From: Pyxidicoccus sp. MSG2
GTDB taxonomy: Bacteria > Myxococcota > Myxococcia > Myxococcales > Myxococcaceae
Length of the DNA stretch: 64,000 bases
NCBI RefSeq assembly: GCF_026626705.1
Contig: NZ_JAPNKC010000001.1
Coordinates: 10,000,001 to 10,064,000, forward strand
Direction: 5' to 3'
In this document: one piece after another, positions 61,383-64,000 of the stretch
Layout: every line of letters begins with the position of its first letter
How positions within the stretch are numbered: the stretch's first letter is position 1
Position numbers and translations under genes: made by a program
Notes under the pieces: generated by a model
Told to the model about the DNA's origin: nothing
Databases searched by the model: none
Seen by the model: the letters and a program-made list of their open reading frames with translations, nothing else

Positions 61383-63355
61383 ACCACCTGCCCGAGTTCC
61401 CCGCGGAGGAGGCTCGCTACCGCGCGCTCCAGGAGCTGGACCCGCGGACGGCGGGGGCCCTGGAGGTTCTCGTCATCGGGCTGCACGACGAGAGCTGGCG
61501 TGTGCGCCACGTGGCGGCCGAGGCCCTCAAGCGGCTGCCCTCCCCGCGTGAGGTGGCCGAGCGCCTCATCCGCGTGCTGGGCGAGCGCGGGGAGACGGGC
61601 GCGCGCAACGCGGCGGCGGAGGCGCTGGCGGGCCTGGGCGGCGCGGCGCTGGGGCCGCTGGTGGTGCTGCTGGCGCACCCGGACCCGGACCAGCGCAAGT
61701 TCGCGGCGGACATCCTCGGGCAGCTCGGGCAGCGCACCGCGGAGCTGCCGCTGGTGCGGGCGCTGGAGGACCCGGACCTCAACGTGCGGGTGTCCGTGTC
61801 GGAGGCGCTGGGGCGGGTGGGCGGTGAGCACTCGGCGCGCGCGCTGGAGGGGCTGCTGTCGGACGCGGAGCCGCTCCTGCGACTGTCCGCGCTGGAGGGG
61901 CTCGCGCTCCTGCGCCGCCCGCCGCCGTTGCCGGTGGTGCTGTCGCTGCTGGACGACCCGAGGCTGCAGCGCAGCGCCTTCCGCGTGCTGGGGCTGGTGC
62001 CGCAGGTGGTGGCCACGGAGCGCATCTGCCAGGGGCTGGCGTCGGCGGTGCGCTCGGTGCGCGAGGCGGCGCTGGGCGCGCTGGGCACGCAGGTGGCGCT
62101 GGCGGAGCCGATGCGGCGTGGCGAAATCGAGGCGGTGGTGCGCGTGGCGCTGAGGCGCCTGCCGGACGCGGCGGAGCGGCTGGCCCAGGCGCTGGAGGCC
62201 GAGGACGTGACGGTGCGCTCGGGCGCGCTGGTGTCCGCGGCGGCGCTGGGCGAGGCGTCCCTGGCGCTGCCGGTGGCGGAGGCCGCGCGGGAGGACCGGC
62301 TGCTGCGCGAGGTGCTGAACACGCTGGGCCGGCTGGGGCCGGAGGGCGGGCGCGCGCTGCTGGCCCACATGGCGGACCTGTCCTCGCCGGCCCGGGCGGC
62401 CGCCGCCGAGGCGCTGGTGGACCTGGTGGACGCCGACTCGGTGACGGCGCTGTGCGCGCTGCTGGAGTGGGCGGAGGACGACCTGCGCGCGGTGGTGGTG
62501 CGGGCGCTGGGGCGCACGCGCTCGCCGGAGGCCGTGCCTCCGCTGGTGGACCTGCTGGTGGATTCGTCCCTCGCGGGCGCGGCGACGCGGGCGCTGGGCG
62601 TGCTGGCGGGCAGCAACCGGGCGGCGGTGCTGGCGGCGCTGGAAGCGGCGGTGACGAGTCGGGCGACCTCGGCGGCGGTGGCGGCGCTGGCCCGCGTGGG
62701 CGGTGCGCCCGCGCTGCCCGCGCTGCGGCAACTGGCCCGGGACGCGGAGCCCACCTGGCGCGCGGCGGCGGTGGAGGCCGCGGGCGAGGTGGATGGCACG
62801 GTGGGCCGCGAACTGGCGCGCGCCGCGCTGGCGGACGAGGCGGTGCAGGTGCGTGCCGTCGGGGTGCGTGCCATGGGCCGGCTGGGAGGCCCGGAGGCGG
62901 GTGCGCTGCTGCGGCCCGCGCTGCACGACGAGGACGCCGCCGTGCGCCTGGCCGCGGTGGAGGCGGTGGGCGAGTGCGGGGCGGCGGACCGGGCCGGTGA
63001 CCTGGAAGCGCTGGTGCGACACCCGGACGGCGCGCTGGCGGTGGCGGCGGTGCGCGCGCTGGCGCGGCTGGGCGTGGCGGTGCCCGGGATGCTGCGCGAA
63101 GCGGCGGGCCACCCGGACGCGGAGGTGGTGAAGGCGGCGCTGTCCGCGGGCGCGGTGAGCGAGCAAGGGGTGGCCCTGGCGTTATCGCTCCTGGGGCACC
63201 CGCGCTGGGACGTGCGCGCGGCGGCGGCCCGGGTGCTGGGAGATTCGGGCGGGCCGGAGTGTCTGGCCGCCGCCCGTGGAGCGCTGGAGGCGGAAGCGGA
63301 CGCCCTGGCGCGGCAGACCCTCTCCGACGCGGTGGAGCGCCTGTCCCGGCGCTGA
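61379..63355 (+). CDS. HEAT-repeat protein of the chemosensory operon
   Basis: This 658-residue protein is built almost wholly of HEAT (PBS-lyase type) helical repeats of about 30 residues. Examples are DESWRVRHVAAEALKRL, DPDLNVRVSVSEALGRVGG, EPTWRAAAVEAAGEV and HPRWDVRAAAARVLGDSGG. No catalytic domain or signal peptide is visible. Such solenoids act as protein-protein scaffolds. The ATG overlaps the stop of the small membrane protein, and cheR follows 11 nt later. Myxobacterial che clusters sometimes contain HEAT proteins that serve as pathway outputs. That role here is inferred from context. Confidence 0.85.
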   Translation: MNHLPEFPAEEARYRALQELDPRTAGALEVLVIGLHDESWRVRHVAAEALKRLPSPREVAERLIRVLGERGETGARNAAAEALAGLGGAALGPLVVLLAHPDPDQRKFAADILGQLGQRTAELPLVRALEDPDLNVRVSVSEALGRVGGEHSARALEGLLSDAEPLLRLSALEGLALLRRPPPLPVVLSLLDDPRLQRSAFRVLGLVPQVVATERICQGLASAVRSVREAALGALGTQVALAEPMRRGEIEAVVRVALRRLPDAAERLAQALEAEDVTVRSGALVSAAALGEASLALPVAEAAREDRLLREVLNTLGRLGPEGGRALLAHMADLSSPARAAAAEALVDLVDADSVTALCALLEWAEDDLRAVVVRALGRTRSPEAVPPLVDLLVDSSLAGAATRALGVLAGSNRAAVLAALEAAVTSRATSAAVAALARVGGAPALPALRQLARDAEPTWRAAAVEAAGEVDGTVGRELARAALADEAVQVRAVGVRAMGRLGGPEAGALLRPALHDEDAAVRLAAVEAVGECGAADRAGDLEALVRHPDGALAVAAVRALARLGVAVPGMLREAAGHPDAEVVKAALSAGAVSEQGVALALSLLGHPRWDVRAAAARVLGDSGGPECLAAARGALEAEADALARQTLSDAVERLSRR

Positions 63356-63366
63356 GGAGAGACCGC

Positions 63367-64000
63367 GTGGCTCGCTTCGACGATGGACGCCCGGAGATGA
63401 CGGTGGAGGAGTTCCGGCTCCTCAGGGACCACGTGTACTCGCACTGCGGCATCCTGGTGCACGAGGACATGAAGTTCGTGATGGAGCGCCGGCTGTGGCC
63501 CCGGCTGGAGGCGCTGGGGTTGGCCGACTTCGGCGCCTACCATCGCTACCTGCGCTACGACGCCCAGCGGCACGCGGAGCTGGAGGCGGCCGTCGAGTCG
63601 CTCACCACGCACGAGACGTACTTCTTCCGCGAGCCCTCGCAGCTCAAGGCCTTCTGTGAGGAGTTGCTGCCGCTCCTGGAGAAGCGCAACGGCCGCACGC
63701 GGCGGCTGCGGCTGTGGTCGGCGGGGTGCTCGTCCGGAGAGGAGGCCTACACGCTGGCCATGCTCCTCAAGGACAGCCGCCGCTTCGACGACTGGGACGT
63801 GGAGGTGTACGGCACGGACATCTCCCGCCGCGTGCTGACCATGGCGCGGCGCGCGGAGTACGGGCCGTCCGCGCTGCGCGCCACGTCCGCGGACCTGCTG
63901 GAGCGCCACTTCCTGCCGGCGGGCAACAACCGCGTGCGCGTGCGCGACGAGGTGCGCTCCTGGGTGTCCTTCGGCCACCACAACCTGCTGGACGAGACGG
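63367..64000 (+). CDS. cheR: Chemotaxis methyltransferase CheR (3' end outside window)
   Basis: CheR methylates receptor glutamates using S-adenosylmethionine. About 211 codons are visible from GTG 63367, preceded by AGGAGA. The N-terminal helical domain (TVEEFRLLRDHVYSHCGI) is followed by TTHETYFFREPSQLKAF, a signature of the family. The SAM site WSAGCSSGEEAYTLAMLL comes next, then VYGTDISRRVLTMAR. The frame is open to the right edge. No chemoreceptor or CheB gene is seen before the window ends. Confidence 0.94.
   Translation, partial: MARFDDGRPEMTVEEFRLLRDHVYSHCGILVHEDMKFVMERRLWPRLEALGLADFGAYHRYLRYDAQRHAELEAAVESLTTHETYFFREPSQLKAFCEELLPLLEKRNGRTRRLRLWSAGCSSGEEAYTLAMLLKDSRRFDDWDVEVYGTDISRRVLTMARRAEYGPSALRATSADLLERHFLPAGNNRVRVRDEVRSWVSFGHHNLLDET

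Overview
The window is high-GC DNA with dense, often translationally coupled operons. It very probably comes from a member of the Myxococcaceae (Myxococcus, Corallococcus or a close relative). The main reasons are a type VI secretion operon opening with vgrG, a very large Ig-repeat surface protein with a MYXO-CTERM-like C-terminus beside an OmpA/thrombospondin-3 protein, several two-component systems, an NtrC-family regulator next to a sigma-54 promoter, and a che operon that includes a HEAT-repeat protein. I see no transposase, integrase, phage gene or CRISPR array, so this looks like core chromosome.

Layout. 1-13209 (minus): T6SS operon read vgrG-tssJ-tssK-tssL-tssM-tagF-tssA-tssB-tssC, with tssC running off the left edge. 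tssE/F/G/H and hcp are not in the window. 13455-21056 (plus): OmpA-TSP3 outer-membrane protein followed by a 1,910-residue repeat protein. 21171-21244: tRNA-Arg(CCG). 21487-22968: FnIII lipoprotein. 23050-27022 (minus): CNNM/CBS transporter-like protein with an apparent ATC start, lone receiver protein, metallophosphoesterase, and a GT21-like glycosyltransferase. 27159-33539 (minus): phosphate module in the order PhoB/PhoP-type regulator, OprO/P-type porin, pstS-pstC-pstA-pstB-phoU. 33665-40521 (plus): sensor kinase and NtrC-type regulator, then a sigma-54 promoter with candidate enhancer repeats driving SulP anion transporter and beta-carbonic anhydrase, then TauE/SafE and DUF1634 membrane proteins. 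40527-44163 (minus): SixA-like phosphatase, a metallophosphoesterase with an apparent frameshift, and a PhoR/PhoB-like pair.

44462-53174 (plus): yceD, (rpmF inverted on minus), plsX-fabH-fabD-fabG-acpP-fabF, rpiB, glyA. 53200-56539 (plus): nrdR-ribD-ribE-ribH-nusB. 56584-57075: an orphan domain resembling the N-terminus of leucyl aminopeptidase. 57131-64000 (plus): chemosensory operon cheY-cheA-cheW-cheW-membrane protein-HEAT protein-cheR, most of it joined by 4-nt overlaps, with cheR cut by the right edge.

How the parts work together. The pst, porin and regulator block imports phosphate across both membranes and reports on it. The SulP/carbonic anhydrase pair probably imports and interconverts bicarbonate under the control of the adjacent NtrC-type system. 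The fab block makes acyl chains, with plsX linking them to phospholipids. The rib block makes riboflavin. No single wholly novel system stands out. The best leads are the sigma-54 bicarbonate module, the ATC start, the frameshifted phosphoesterase, the inverted rpmF, the near-identical 525-bp repeats and the HEAT-containing che operon.
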